Source: an uncultured Rhodospirillales bacterium
GTDB lineage: Bacteria > Pseudomonadota > Alphaproteobacteria > CAAGCB01 > CAG-977
DNA length: 64,000 nt
NCBI GenBank assembly: GCA_902777205.1
Contig: CACYSU010000007.1
Span: forward strand, 1-64,000
Direction: 5' to 3'
Shown piece by piece: positions 32,011-40,887 of this stretch (its first letter is position 1; each line of letters opens with the position of its first letter). The notes under the pieces were generated by a model. The model did not search any database, was not told the origin of the DNA, and saw nothing but the letters and a program-made list of their open reading frames with translations. Made by a program: the position numbers and the translations under genes.

Positions 32011-32226
32011 ATGAAAACGATTCTGACCGCCCTGTTGTGCGCCGTCTGTCTGACGGGGTGCGGAAAACGCGGAAAGCTCGACTTTCCCGAAGGCGCGACC
32101 TATCCGCGGCAATACCCCGCGCCGCGCAATCCGAAAACGACCGTCCGTCCCGAAACGGCGCGGCCGGAACAACGCCAGCCGCAAAGCGCGCTGGAAGTCC
32201 AGCAACTTTTGGAAACGGAAGAATGA
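32011..32226 (+). CDS. lptM: LptM/YifL-type small lipoprotein
   Basis: 71 aa. Signal and lipobox LTGC at about residue 17, then GKRGKLDFPEG and a Pro/Arg-rich tail. Small lipoproteins of this kind precede lysA in many proteobacteria; E. coli LptM assists LptD maturation. CAGGAG precedes ATG 32011. The stop overlaps lysA as ATGA. Confidence 0.75.
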   Translation: MKTILTALLCAVCLTGCGKRGKLDFPEGATYPRQYPAPRNPKTTVRPETARPEQRQPQSALEVQQLLETEE

Positions 32227-33488
32227 AAATGAATCCCTTTCATTATGAAAACGGCCGTTTATATGCCGAAAACGTCGCGGTCGAAGACATCGCCGCGCAG
32301 GTCGGAACGCCTTTTTACCTGTATTCGCAGCAGGGCATCGTCAATCATTTCAAAGCGTTCGACGACGCCGCGCGCAAACACCTGCCGCGTCATTTGACCT
32401 GTTTCGCCGTCAAAAGCAACGCCAATCCCGCGATTTTAAAGCTGTTCGCGCAAATGGGCGCGGGGGCGGACATCGTGTCGGGCGGCGAGCTGCTGCTGGC
32501 GTTGAGCGCCGGCATCCCCGCGGACAAAATCGTCTTTTCCGGCGTCGGCAAAACGCGCGAAGAGCTGATGCTGGCCGTTCAAAACGGCATCCGGCAGATC
32601 AACGTCGAATCCGAGGAAGAAGCGCTGATGCTGGACGAAATCGCGGCCGTGACGGGCAAAAAGGTTAAAATCGCCCTGCGGATCAATCCCGACATCGACG
32701 CGCACACGCACCACAAAATCACCACCGGCACGAAAGAGGGGAAATTCGGCATCGCGTGGGAACGGGCGCGCCCCCTGTACCGCCTGTTTTCGCAATCGCG
32801 CGGGCTGCAGCCCGTCGGCATCGACATCCACGTCGGGTCGCAGGTCGTCGAAATCGAACCTTTTGTCGAAGCGTTTGAACGCGCAGCCGACATTGTGCGG
32901 TGTTTGCGCGACGACGGCATCGACATCCGCACGATCGACGTGGGCGGCGGGCTGGGCGTCGTTTACAAAGAAGAGGACACGCCTCCGTCCCCCGAAGCGT
33001 ACATGACCGCCGCGGGCGAAATTCTAGGCGGGTTGGGATGCGAAGTCGTTTTTGAACCGGGACGTTTTTTGATCGCGCAATCGGGCGTTTTGGTGTCGCG
33101 CGTCGTGCGTACGAAACAAACCGACGCGACGTGTTTTCTGGTGTTGGACGCGGGGATGAACGATTTGATCCGCCCCGCGATCTACGACGCCTATCACAAC
33201 GTTTCCGCCGTCCGTCAGGGCGAATGTGACCACTGCTACGACGTTGTGGGACCGATTTGCGAAAGCAGCGACATTTTCGGCCGATCGCGCGTTCTGCCTG
33301 CGATGAAAGCGGGCGATTTGGCCGTTATTGAAACGGCAGGCGCCTACGGAGCATCCATGGGATCGAATTACAATTTCCGCCCCCTGTGCGCCGAAGTGCT
33401 GGTCAACAACGACGCGTTCGCCGTCATCCGCAAACGTCAGACGCCTGACCAGATGTTGGAAAACACACGTCCCGCGCCGTGGCTTTAA
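32223..33488 (+). CDS. lysA: diaminopimelate decarboxylase
   Basis: 421 aa. Last step of lysine synthesis, meso-DAP to lysine. The PLP lysine is in CFAVKSNANPAILKLF; the phosphate-binding glycine block IDVGGGLGVVY, HVGSQ, and the substrate-site segments GPICESSD and GAYGASMGSNYNFRP are present. Coupled to lptM through ATGA. Convergent with the zinc-ribbon gene by a 4-nt stop overlap. Confidence 0.95.
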   Translation: MKMNPFHYENGRLYAENVAVEDIAAQVGTPFYLYSQQGIVNHFKAFDDAARKHLPRHLTCFAVKSNANPAILKLFAQMGAGADIVSGGELLLALSAGIPADKIVFSGVGKTREELMLAVQNGIRQINVESEEEALMLDEIAAVTGKKVKIALRINPDIDAHTHHKITTGTKEGKFGIAWERARPLYRLFSQSRGLQPVGIDIHVGSQVVEIEPFVEAFERAADIVRCLRDDGIDIRTIDVGGGLGVVYKEEDTPPSPEAYMTAAGEILGGLGCEVVFEPGRFLIAQSGVLVSRVVRTKQTDATCFLVLDAGMNDLIRPAIYDAYHNVSAVRQGECDHCYDVVGPICESSDIFGRSRVLPAMKAGDLAVIETAGAYGASMGSNYNFRPLCAEVLVNNDAFAVIRKRQTPDQMLENTRPAPWL

Positions 33489-34177
33489 TTCATTTTGTAT
33501 TTTGTCAAAGTAACGGTCGCCTTTGCCGTTTTGGCGGGCGGCCGTTCGATTTTCAAATCGACCCGTTCCGTCCCGCGGGCTTTTAAAACGGCGACGGGCG
33601 AAGCGACCGCCACCGTCGTCAACGTCCGGCCGTCGTCGTCCGAAAACCGGACGGAAAAGGTTTCCGGCACGATATCTCTGTCCGTGTTGTTGAACGCCGC
33701 CGTCTTTAAAATCAGGAACGTTTTGTAATCCTCGCGCGCCGTTTCGTGCGTCAACGTCTGCAATGTCACGGGCGCGCGGGCGGCTGCGTGGAAAAAGAAC
33801 AGATAAACGGCCGCCGCGATGAAAAACAGAGTGGCGAAATAAAGCGGCCTGATCCATACGGCGACGGATGTTTTTTTCTTTTCGGGCTGTTTCAAAAAAT
33901 CCTGAAACGCCGTCAGGGGGATGTCCGATTCGTCAATCACCGGCGCGGGGGCGGGCGGCTGTAAAAAGAAATCGCCGTCGCCGGCCGTGTCGTCCGCCGC
34001 GAAATCGGACGCGGAATCGGGTTCCGGCTGCGGTGCGGATTCCGGCAACGGCTCCGGTTCTGCCGTTCCGGTTTCCCAGACGTTGCCGCAACGGGCGCAC
34101 CTGACCGGCAAACCGGTTTCTTTCAAAGAATCGGGGACGTTGTATTCCGTTCCGCATTGCGGGCAAGTGATCAGCAT
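33485..34177 (-). CDS. MJ0042-type zinc-ribbon membrane protein
   Basis: 230 aa. An N-terminal zinc ribbon with C-x2-C pairs (CPQC and CARC, about 5-33) is followed by an acidic Pro/Glu/Asp linker, one membrane segment (about 110-130) and a periplasmic beta domain of the DUF3426 type. Found next to ftsE in many alphaproteobacteria; function unknown, possibly regulatory because of the cytoplasmic zinc ribbon. Confidence 0.75.
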   Translation of the reverse strand: MLITCPQCGTEYNVPDSLKETGLPVRCARCGNVWETGTAEPEPLPESAPQPEPDSASDFAADDTAGDGDFFLQPPAPAPVIDESDIPLTAFQDFLKQPEKKKTSVAVWIRPLYFATLFFIAAAVYLFFFHAAARAPVTLQTLTHETAREDYKTFLILKTAAFNNTDRDIVPETFSVRFSDDDGRTLTTVAVASPVAVLKARGTERVDLKIERPPAKTAKATVTLTKYKMN

Positions 34178-34262
34178 TTTCGTTTCCTGTAAATTTTAGT
34201 ATAGTATTATGCAGATTTGCGTATAAAATGTTAAATCATTTTTTTTGAAACGGGGGAAAGGT

Positions 34263-34985
34263 TTGCCGCTGCAAAATGTCATCGAATTCGACGCCGTCGG
34301 CCTGCGCTACGGACAGGGGGCGGAGGTGTTGCGCGACGTTTCTTTCGCCCTGCCGGCGGGATCCTTTCATTTTCTGACGGGGGAAAGCGGTGCGGGAAAA
34401 ACATCCCTGCTCAGTCTGCTGTACCTGTCGCAAAGCCCGACACGCGGCCATGTCCGTCTGTTCGGCAAGGCCGTCCGCGACATCCCCCGCGACGACCTGC
34501 CCGACATCCGGCGCAAAATCGGCGTCGTTTTTCAGGATTTCCGCCTGCTTGATCATTTATCCGCCGTGGATAACGTCGCTTTGCCGCTGCGCGTCGCCGG
34601 ATATGATGAAAGCGAAATTCGCAAACGCGTGACCGAATTACTGATGTGGGTGGGGCTGGGCGCGCATTTGAACGCCAAACCGCCCACGCTGTCCGGCGGC
34701 CAGAAACAAAGTGTCGCGATCGCCCGCGCGGTGATCAACCGGCCGCTGATCCTGTTGGCCGACGAACCGACCGGCAACATGGACGACCGTTCCGCCGCGC
34801 GGTTGATGCGGTTGTTCGTCGAATTGAACCGGCGCGGCACGACCGTCGTCATCGCCACGCACAACGAAGGGCTGATCCGGACGTTCCCCTATCCGCGGAT
34901 GCACCTGACCAACGGGCGGCTGACGGTCTATCCCGTCGGATATTCGCCCGAACAACCCGTTTTCAAGGAGGCCGGCCGTGTTTAA
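34263..34985 (+). CDS. ftsE: cell-division ABC ATPase FtsE
   Basis: 240 aa. Walker [11 protein letters not shown]-loop VVFQDFRL, signature [14 protein letters not shown] (the usual Arg after the second Gln is Ser), Walker [12 protein letters not shown] and H-loop IATHN. With FtsX it forms the complex that activates periplasmic amidases at the septum. A TTG at 34263 is favoured; a TTG at 34245 is also possible. Overlaps ftsX by 8 nt. Confidence 0.9.
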   Translation: MPLQNVIEFDAVGLRYGQGAEVLRDVSFALPAGSFHFLTGESGAGKTSLLSLLYLSQSPTRGHVRLFGKAVRDIPRDDLPDIRRKIGVVFQDFRLLDHLSAVDNVALPLRVAGYDESEIRKRVTELLMWVGLGAHLNAKPPTLSGGQKQSVAIARAVINRPLILLADEPTGNMDDRSAARLMRLFVELNRRGTTVVIATHNEGLIRTFPYPRMHLTNGRLTVYPVGYSPEQPVFKEAGRV

Positions 34986-35874
34986 AAACCGCAGCGATCT
35001 GCCTTTCGCCGGCGATATGTCGGGATGGTTTCTGCCGTTGATGGTCATGCTGATGGTGTTTTTCGCCGGATTGACCACGGCGGGAACGCTTTCCCTGAAT
35101 TCGATGCTGTCGCGGTGGAGCCGGTCGATTTCGGGATCCCTGACGGTGCAGGTCATCCCGATCGAGGAAAACGGCCGCGTCAATAAAAAGAAAACACAGC
35201 AGGAAACGCAGGACGTTCTGGACATCCTGCGCAAAACGGCGGGAATCGCGTCGGCCGACGTGCTGACCGACAGCCAGATGAAAAACCTGCTGCGGCCGTG
35301 GCTGGGCGACACGTTTTTGCTGGACGACCTGCCGATGCCGCATTTGATTGATGTCCGGCTGATCGACGGGGCGGAGGTCGATTTGGATATGCTGCGCGCC
35401 CTGCTGCGCAAAAACACGCCGAACGCGTCGCTGGACGTGCATAAATTGTGGCTGGGCAAGCTGATCAAGCTGGTGCGGACGCTGGATCTGCTGGCTTCGA
35501 CGCTGCTCAGTCTGGTGATCGCGTCCACGTCCGTGATCGTCATTTACGTCACCTGTTCGTCTTTGGCCGTTCACAAACCCGTGATCGAACTGCTGCACCA
35601 AATCGGCGCGCACGACGGCTACATTTCCAAACAATACGCGAAACGCACGACGCTGCTGGCGGCGGTCGGCGCGGCGGCGGGATTCGCCGGCGTCCTGCCC
35701 GTTTTGTTCCTGCTGTCCGCGCGGGCGGCCGAAGTTCAGGGCGGTTTGCTGTCCGAAGCGCGGTTCGACGCGGCGTCGTGGGTGCTGCTGTGTCTGGTTC
35801 CCGTTTCCGCCGTCGTTTTGTCGGGCATGACGGCGTTTTGGACGGTGCAGAAAACACTCAGGCGGATGCTATGA
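34978..35874 (+). CDS. ftsX: cell-division protein FtsX
   Basis: 298 aa from a GTG inside ftsE. Topology: cytoplasmic tail, membrane segment (about 17-40), a large periplasmic loop (about 45-165), then three C-terminal segments (about 170-200, 220-245, 265-290). Member of the FtsX-like permease family. Its stop overlaps the DUF218 gene as ATGA. Confidence 0.9.
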   Translation: MFKNRSDLPFAGDMSGWFLPLMVMLMVFFAGLTTAGTLSLNSMLSRWSRSISGSLTVQVIPIEENGRVNKKKTQQETQDVLDILRKTAGIASADVLTDSQMKNLLRPWLGDTFLLDDLPMPHLIDVRLIDGAEVDLDMLRALLRKNTPNASLDVHKLWLGKLIKLVRTLDLLASTLLSLVIASTSVIVIYVTCSSLAVHKPVIELLHQIGAHDGYISKQYAKRTTLLAAVGAAAGFAGVLPVLFLLSARAAEVQGGLLSEARFDAASWVLLCLVPVSAVVLSGMTAFWTVQKTLRRML

Positions 35875-36488
35875 CGGTGAAGCGGGTTTTAATCGGCTGT
35901 TTGATCGCCGCCGCCTTTTGGACGGCCGGCCTGTGCCGGTTCGCGTCGCTGGTCAACCGGCCGCCGCGCGACACGGACACGAAAACGGACGCCATCGTCG
36001 CGCTGACGGGCGGAACGGAACGCGTCGCCGCCGCCGTCGATTTGCTGAAACGCGGCGCGGCGGACAAATTGCTGATTTCCGGCGTCAACCGGAAGGTGGA
36101 CTGGCTGAAACTGGCGGAAACAATCGACGACCTGCCCGAAAATCTGGGCGAGAAAATCACGTTGGGACACGTCGCGTGCAACACGCGGGAAAACGCGCTG
36201 GAAAGCAAGGAATGGCTGAACCGCAACGGGTTCAAATCCGTCCGGCTGGTGACGGCGTCCTATCATATGCCGCGCAGCCTGTCGGAATTCCGCAACGTTC
36301 TGGACGGCGTCGAAATCATTCCCCACCCCGTTTTTCCCCAGACGGTCAAACACGCCGAATGGTGGAAATGGCCGGGAACGTTCGCCCTGATCACGTCGGA
36401 ATACACGAAATACCTGATCGTCGTGTCCAGCCACGCGATGCCTTTTTTAAAAACTTCACTCAACTTTGATACGGTGTGCCAAAAATGA
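35871..36488 (+). CDS. DUF218 (YdcF/ElyC-like) envelope protein
   Basis: 205 aa with one N-terminal membrane anchor (about 5-25). DUF218 blocks: DAIVALTGGTERV, KLLISGVN, HVACNTRENA and RLVTASYHMPRS. ElyC-type members affect lipid-carrier and envelope metabolism; the exact reaction is not established. Coupled to ftsX upstream and plsC downstream by ATGA overlaps. Confidence 0.85.
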   Translation: MTVKRVLIGCLIAAAFWTAGLCRFASLVNRPPRDTDTKTDAIVALTGGTERVAAAVDLLKRGAADKLLISGVNRKVDWLKLAETIDDLPENLGEKITLGHVACNTRENALESKEWLNRNGFKSVRLVTASYHMPRSLSEFRNVLDGVEIIPHPVFPQTVKHAEWWKWPGTFALITSEYTKYLIVVSSHAMPFLKTSLNFDTVCQK

Positions 36489-37195
36489 GATTCATCCGAT
36501 CCCTGCTGTTCAACATTTATTTTTTCTGCACGACTTTGTTTTTCTGCACGACGGGCGCGATCGCCGGCGTGTTTTCGATGCGCGCCTGCAGCCTGAACGC
36601 CCGCGGGTGGGGCAAAGCCCTGCTGTTCGGGATGCGGTGGCTGGCCGGCATTAAATGCGAAGTGCGCGGTTTGGAAAACCTGCCCGCGGACACGAACGCG
36701 TTCATCGTCGCGTCGAAACACCAATCGACGCTGGAAACGGTCGCTTTCCACGCGATTTTGAACCGCCCCGCCTATATTTTGAAAAAAGAGCTGCTGTACA
36801 TTCCGCTGTTCGGATGGAATTTGTCGCTGTCGGGATGCGTGGCGATCGACCGGTCTTCGGGCGCGAAAGCCATGCGATCCATTTTGAACGGCACGAAAAA
36901 ACGGTTGGCGCAAAACCGCCCCGTCATCATCTTTCCCGAAGGAACGCGCACGCTCCCCGGCGCGACGGCGCATTACAATCCGGGGGTCGGGCTGTTGTAT
37001 GAAAAATGCGACGTTCCCGTCATTCCGGCCGCGCTGAATTCGGGGATGTTCTGGCGCAAACGGTCGTTTATGAAAAATTCCGGAACGATCGTGATCGAAT
37101 TCCTGCCCGCCATGCCCAAAGGATTGGGATCGCGCGAATTCATCAAGGAATTGCAGGACAGGATCGAAACGGCTTGTCAAACGCTGATCAAATAA
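36485..37195 (+). CDS. plsC: 1-acyl-sn-glycerol-3-phosphate acyltransferase
   Basis: 236 aa. N-terminal membrane segment, then the acyltransferase motifs: KHQSTLET (H-x4-E where the textbook form is H-x4-D), IPLFGWNLSLSG, IIFPEGTR and VPVIPAALNSG. The Glu variant is common in this clade's homologues, so activity is expected. Converts lysophosphatidate to phosphatidate. Last gene of ftsE-ftsX-DUF218-plsC. Confidence 0.9.
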   Translation: MRFIRSLLFNIYFFCTTLFFCTTGAIAGVFSMRACSLNARGWGKALLFGMRWLAGIKCEVRGLENLPADTNAFIVASKHQSTLETVAFHAILNRPAYILKKELLYIPLFGWNLSLSGCVAIDRSSGAKAMRSILNGTKKRLAQNRPVIIFPEGTRTLPGATAHYNPGVGLLYEKCDVPVIPAALNSGMFWRKRSFMKNSGTIVIEFLPAMPKGLGSREFIKELQDRIETACQTLIK

Positions 37196-37198
37196 AGG

Positions 37199-37232
37199 AA
37201 AGCCCCCTTTGATGTCAAAGGGGGCTTTTTCA
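37199..37232 (+). terminator. rho-independent terminator after plsC
   Basis: AAAGCCCCCTTTGA and TCAAAGGGGGCTTT pair with a TG-type loop, followed by TTTT. Confidence 0.92.
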
Positions 37233-37239
37233 TTCGCTT

Positions 37240-38235
37240 TTACTTTTTAAACGGTTTGCGCGGCGCTTTGGCTTTGTCGAAAGCGGGCTTTTTGGCAAAC
37301 GGTTTGTTGAACGGCTTGCGCGGTTTGTCGAAATCGCGTTCCTCGCGGTCGAAACGGTCGGATTTGAACGGCTTTTTATCAAACTTGCGTTCAAAACGAT
37401 CCCGTTTGCCGAACGGTTTTTCCCCGCGCCGTTCAAAAGGTTTTCCGTCGCGTTTTTCAAACGGTTTCTTTTCAAACCCGTCTTCGCGTTTTTCAAAACG
37501 TTTTTCCGTTTTGCGGAAATCCTTTTTGTGTTCGGGCTTATATTCCTTGTGTTCGGGTTCGCGCGTTTCCTCGACGGATTCGTCGTGTTTCGCCGCCTTG
37601 CGTTCCGTTTTCGCCAGCTGTTTTTTCAGCGCGCGGCGTTCGTGCTTGATTTCCGTGATGCGCTGTTTGCGGGATTTTTTCTTTTCAACGGAAAAACCGA
37701 AAGAGCCGACCTTGCCGCCCAAAGCGTAATAACCGCCGTGGCAGAACGCGATCAGGCCGCTGTCTTCCAACCGGAATTTGCCGTCGGCGTCCAGATATTC
37801 GTCGGCGACGTCAACCGCGACGATTTCCGCCAAAAACATATCGTGCGACCCCAGATGTTTGACCTCTGTCACGCGACATTCCAAACTTAAGGGCGATTCT
37901 TCGATCAAAGGGGCTTTGACGGCCGTCGCGGCGACGGGAGTCAGCCCCGCTTCGGCGAATTTGTCGATGTCGCGGCCGGATTTGACACCGCAGAAATCGG
38001 CGGCTTTCAACGTTTTCGCCGTCGTCAGGTTGATGACGAATTCCTTGTTTTCCGAAATCAGTTCGTGCGAATAACGCGACGGACGAACGGAAATGTACGT
38101 CATCGCGGGTTCGGAATTGACGATCCCCGTCCACGCGACCGTCAAAACGTTCGGCTTTTCCATCGTGCCGCAAGTGACCATAACCGGCGGCAAAGGATAT
38201 AACATCGTTCCCGCTTTCCATGACGTTTTTGCCAT
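37240..38235 (-). CDS. flavin reductase-like protein with KPF-repeat basic tail
   Basis: 331 aa. Residues about 1-180 are a complete FMN-binding split-barrel flavin reductase (TMLYPLPPVMVTCG, TYISVRPSRYSHELI, GVKSGRDIDKF, GSHDMFLAEIV). From about 182 the chain becomes a 150-residue low-complexity tail of Lys, Arg, Glu, Asp and Phe, with seven K-P-F units (for example KKPFEKR, GKPFERR, EKPFGKR). The tail resembles RNA-binding or condensate-forming tails of DEAD-box helicases and is unusual on a flavin reductase. No frameshift separates the two parts. Confidence 0.85.
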   Translation of the reverse strand: MAKTSWKAGTMLYPLPPVMVTCGTMEKPNVLTVAWTGIVNSEPAMTYISVRPSRYSHELISENKEFVINLTTAKTLKAADFCGVKSGRDIDKFAEAGLTPVAATAVKAPLIEESPLSLECRVTEVKHLGSHDMFLAEIVAVDVADEYLDADGKFRLEDSGLIAFCHGGYYALGGKVGSFGFSVEKKKSRKQRITEIKHERRALKKQLAKTERKAAKHDESVEETREPEHKEYKPEHKKDFRKTEKRFEKREDGFEKKPFEKRDGKPFERRGEKPFGKRDRFERKFDKKPFKSDRFDREERDFDKPRKPFNKPFAKKPAFDKAKAPRKPFKK

Positions 38236-38350
38236 TTTAGAATCTCCTTTATAAAACCAAGGCGTTGATTATAGGCTTCTTTGAAAAAAACAAAAGGGCG
38301 TTTTGCAAATTTTTATCACGCGGACAAGCGCGGCGTTTTCGACAAAAAAC

Positions 38351-38378
38351 TTGATTTTTCCGCAAAATATTCTATTAT
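38351..38378 (+). promoter_or_regulatory. candidate promoter of the phospholipase-like gene
   Basis: TTGATT (38351-38356), 16-nt spacer, TATTAT (38373-38378), 27 nt before ATG 38405. Confidence 0.5.
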
Positions 38379-38404
38379 TCCTTTGTGAAATCAAGGAGAA
38401 TCCC

Positions 38405-39529
38405 ATGCCCAGAGATTTGACGCACGTCATTTTCGCCGATGAAATCCGTAAAAACCTGTCCGCCGCGGCGCAAAAGGACACGGAAAAAAACGCCGCCGCG
38501 TTCCATATAGGCGCGATCGCGCACGACGCTTTTCTGTACGGATCGCAGCCAAAGCTGGCGACGAAACTGCATGGCGGGCTGGGCGACGACACGCGCGCCG
38601 TCATGATTGAAATGATGGACAACGTGCGCGCGGAAAAGGATCCCGAAAAACAGGCGATGAAAAAATCGTTCGTCTATGGTTTCATGTCGCACGCGGCCGT
38701 GGATACGACGTTCCACCCGTTCGTATATAGCGTTTCGGGCAGTCAGGTTCCCGAAAACAACCCCGACCAAAAACACGTCGATCTGGCGAAAACGCGCCAC
38801 CGTTACATCGAAACGTGGCTGGACGTGCATTTTCTGCGCGAAAAGGGATTGTCGCTGGACACGTTCAAACCGTTCAAGCAGGTCGCGAACGACAAACGAA
38901 CCAACGTCGTCGTCCCGTCCTTTTTCTGCGAAAGCTATGAAAAAGCGTACGGCATTGATCAGGATCTGACGCCCGTTTTCAAAAACAGCATGAAAATGCA
39001 GCTGTTCATCGGCCGCGTGACGCAAAACCAGCCGCTGGGCAAAGCTTTGCGCGCGCTGGACAACGCGTTGGACGGGCGGCTGGGGCTGGCCGTTTCCGGT
39101 TTTTATCAGGCCGACCGCGCGATGCCGCCGATCTTAAAAGACTTTGAATCCTACAAACATCCCGTGACCGGCCAAAACATCGTTCAAAGCCTGCGCGGTT
39201 TGACGCAAGACGCCGTCGAATGTGGAACGGCCTATATCGCCGCCGCCGAAAAATACATCAAAGACGGCGTCAGAAAGGCGTTTTTAAAGGCCGTCCCGAA
39301 CTGCAATCTGGACACGGGCGTTGAAAACACGAAACTGGCCGACATCAAACTGGCCACCCCCGCCGATGTTGAAAAACTGAAAGGCGAAAAGATCAAAGCC
39401 TTTATGCGCAAAGGGTTCAAAGCTTTTCCGTGCGGGGCGCGCAACGTTCAAAACGAACGCCGCAAACAGGCGGACAACGCCGGAACAACGTTGACGCAGG
39501 CGTTGAAAAAGCGGCAGAATTTCCGCTGA
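38405..39529 (+). CDS. zinc-dependent phospholipase C-like protein
   Basis: 374 aa, AAGGAG seven bases before the ATG. The N-terminal half matches the Zn_dep_PLPC fold: LTHVIFADEI, HIGAIAHDAFLYG, GFMSHAAVDTTFHPFVY and RHRYIETWLDVHF supply His, Asp and Glu ligands spaced like those of bacterial phospholipases C and S1/P1 nucleases. No signal peptide, so it may act in the cytoplasm. The C-terminal 150 residues are helical and basic with no known domain. Confidence 0.75.
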   Translation: MPRDLTHVIFADEIRKNLSAAAQKDTEKNAAAFHIGAIAHDAFLYGSQPKLATKLHGGLGDDTRAVMIEMMDNVRAEKDPEKQAMKKSFVYGFMSHAAVDTTFHPFVYSVSGSQVPENNPDQKHVDLAKTRHRYIETWLDVHFLREKGLSLDTFKPFKQVANDKRTNVVVPSFFCESYEKAYGIDQDLTPVFKNSMKMQLFIGRVTQNQPLGKALRALDNALDGRLGLAVSGFYQADRAMPPILKDFESYKHPVTGQNIVQSLRGLTQDAVECGTAYIAAAEKYIKDGVRKAFLKAVPNCNLDTGVENTKLADIKLATPADVEKLKGEKIKAFMRKGFKAFPCGARNVQNERRKQADNAGTTLTQALKKRQNFR

Positions 39530-39535
39530 TCCCGT

Positions 39536-40768
39536 TTAAAAAAACTGGTTTTCCGTATGCGCCGCCGCCAACAGGGCTTCGGCGTGTTCAATCGGCGTGT
39601 GAACGCGCAAAATATCGACCTTGTCCGCGATTTTCAACGAAACGGCCAACGTTTCAACGTCTTTGCGCGCGGGCGGTTTCGGGGTGAAAATCTTCATGAA
39701 CGATTTGCGGGAATGACCGATCAGAATCCGCAGCCCGAAACGGTGGAAACGTTCCAGATTCTGCAAAACCTGCAGCGACTGGCACGCCGTTTTGCCGAAC
39801 CCGATTCCGGGGTCGAAAATCATATGGCGCGGGTTCAGGCCGTTTTTCAAAAAAACGTCAATCTTGCGTTCCAGCCAGCTTTCCAAAGCCGGAACCGTCC
39901 GCGCGGGCGGCAGGGATTTGATGTCCTCGTCATGCATGAAAACACACAGCTTGTCCGGATGTTCGCGCGCCAAGGCCAGCATTTCCGGATCGCGGAATCC
40001 GTGGATGTCGTTTAAAACGTCGAAACCGTTTTCCAACGCTTTTTGCGCCGTTTCAAAATGATAGGTGTCGATGCTGAACCGCGCGGAAAAAGGCGTTTTT
40101 TTCCGGTTCGCCGTATAGTTGAACACGTCGGACAGGCGGCGCGTTTCCTCGGCGGCCGAAACGGGCGCGGCGTCGGGGCGCGTCGATTCGGCGCCGACAT
40201 CAACAAAGGCGACGTGACGGCTTTCCCATTCCTCGGCGTTTTTAACAAAAGCGTCGATCTTGTCGTTTTTGCCGCCGTCGGAAAACGAATCGGGCGTCAC
40301 GTTCAAAATGCCCATCATCGCCGGCTGGTGCGTTTTTGAATACAGGTATTCGGGCGCGACGGGTTTGAAAAACGACAACGGATCAAGGACGAAAGACCTT
40401 TTCAGGCATTGTTTGTGCGGTACGGACAACTCCGGCGTGTCGATGCGTTCGCCGTTGTGTTCGATGATGTCCAGATCAATCACGCGGGGCGACCACCGTT
40501 CGTGTTCTCCGCGTCCCATGTCCCGCTCGATTTTCTGCAATTCGCGCAGCAGGGAAAACGCGTCCGCGTCCGTTTCGATTTGAAAAACGCAGTTCAGGTA
40601 CGGTTTGTTCCAATCGTCCCGCGCCGTGTCGAACAGCAGAGCGGCCGGCGTTTCGTACAGCGGCGACACGCCCGTGACGGCGCAAATCCCCTTTAAACGT
40701 TCCAATGCCGAAAGCAGGTTGTTTTCGCGGCTGCCGTCGTTCGTTCCCGCGGCGATGTATGATGTCAT
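39536..40768 (-). CDS. folKP: bifunctional HPPK-DHPS folate enzyme (FolK-FolP fusion)
   Basis: 410 aa. Residues about 1-140 are hydroxymethyldihydropterin pyrophosphokinase with ERWSPRVIDLDIIE and VPHKQCLKRSFVLDPL; residues about 150-410 are dihydropteroate synthase with MGILNVTPDSFSDGG, VDVGAESTRPDA, FDPGIGFGKT and IGHSRKSFM. Together they convert hydroxymethyldihydropterin and pABA to dihydropteroate. Start at 40768 with AAGGA upstream. The fused order occurs in Rickettsia, Chlamydia and eukaryotes but is uncommon in free-living alphaproteobacteria. Confidence 0.92.
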   Translation of the reverse strand: MTSYIAAGTNDGSRENNLLSALERLKGICAVTGVSPLYETPAALLFDTARDDWNKPYLNCVFQIETDADAFSLLRELQKIERDMGRGEHERWSPRVIDLDIIEHNGERIDTPELSVPHKQCLKRSFVLDPLSFFKPVAPEYLYSKTHQPAMMGILNVTPDSFSDGGKNDKIDAFVKNAEEWESRHVAFVDVGAESTRPDAAPVSAAEETRRLSDVFNYTANRKKTPFSARFSIDTYHFETAQKALENGFDVLNDIHGFRDPEMLALAREHPDKLCVFMHDEDIKSLPPARTVPALESWLERKIDVFLKNGLNPRHMIFDPGIGFGKTACQSLQVLQNLERFHRFGLRILIGHSRKSFMKIFTPKPPARKDVETLAVSLKIADKVDILRVHTPIEHAEALLAAAHTENQFF

Positions 40769-40887
40769 GGCAAAATCCTTTTTTCCCGAATGTAAAAGGA
40801 TTTGAAAAAAAGTCAAATCCGGTTTTTTGCTCTCGTCGTTTCCGGAAAAAGTATGATATAAGAAAACCAAAACCGCGCGGAGGATTC

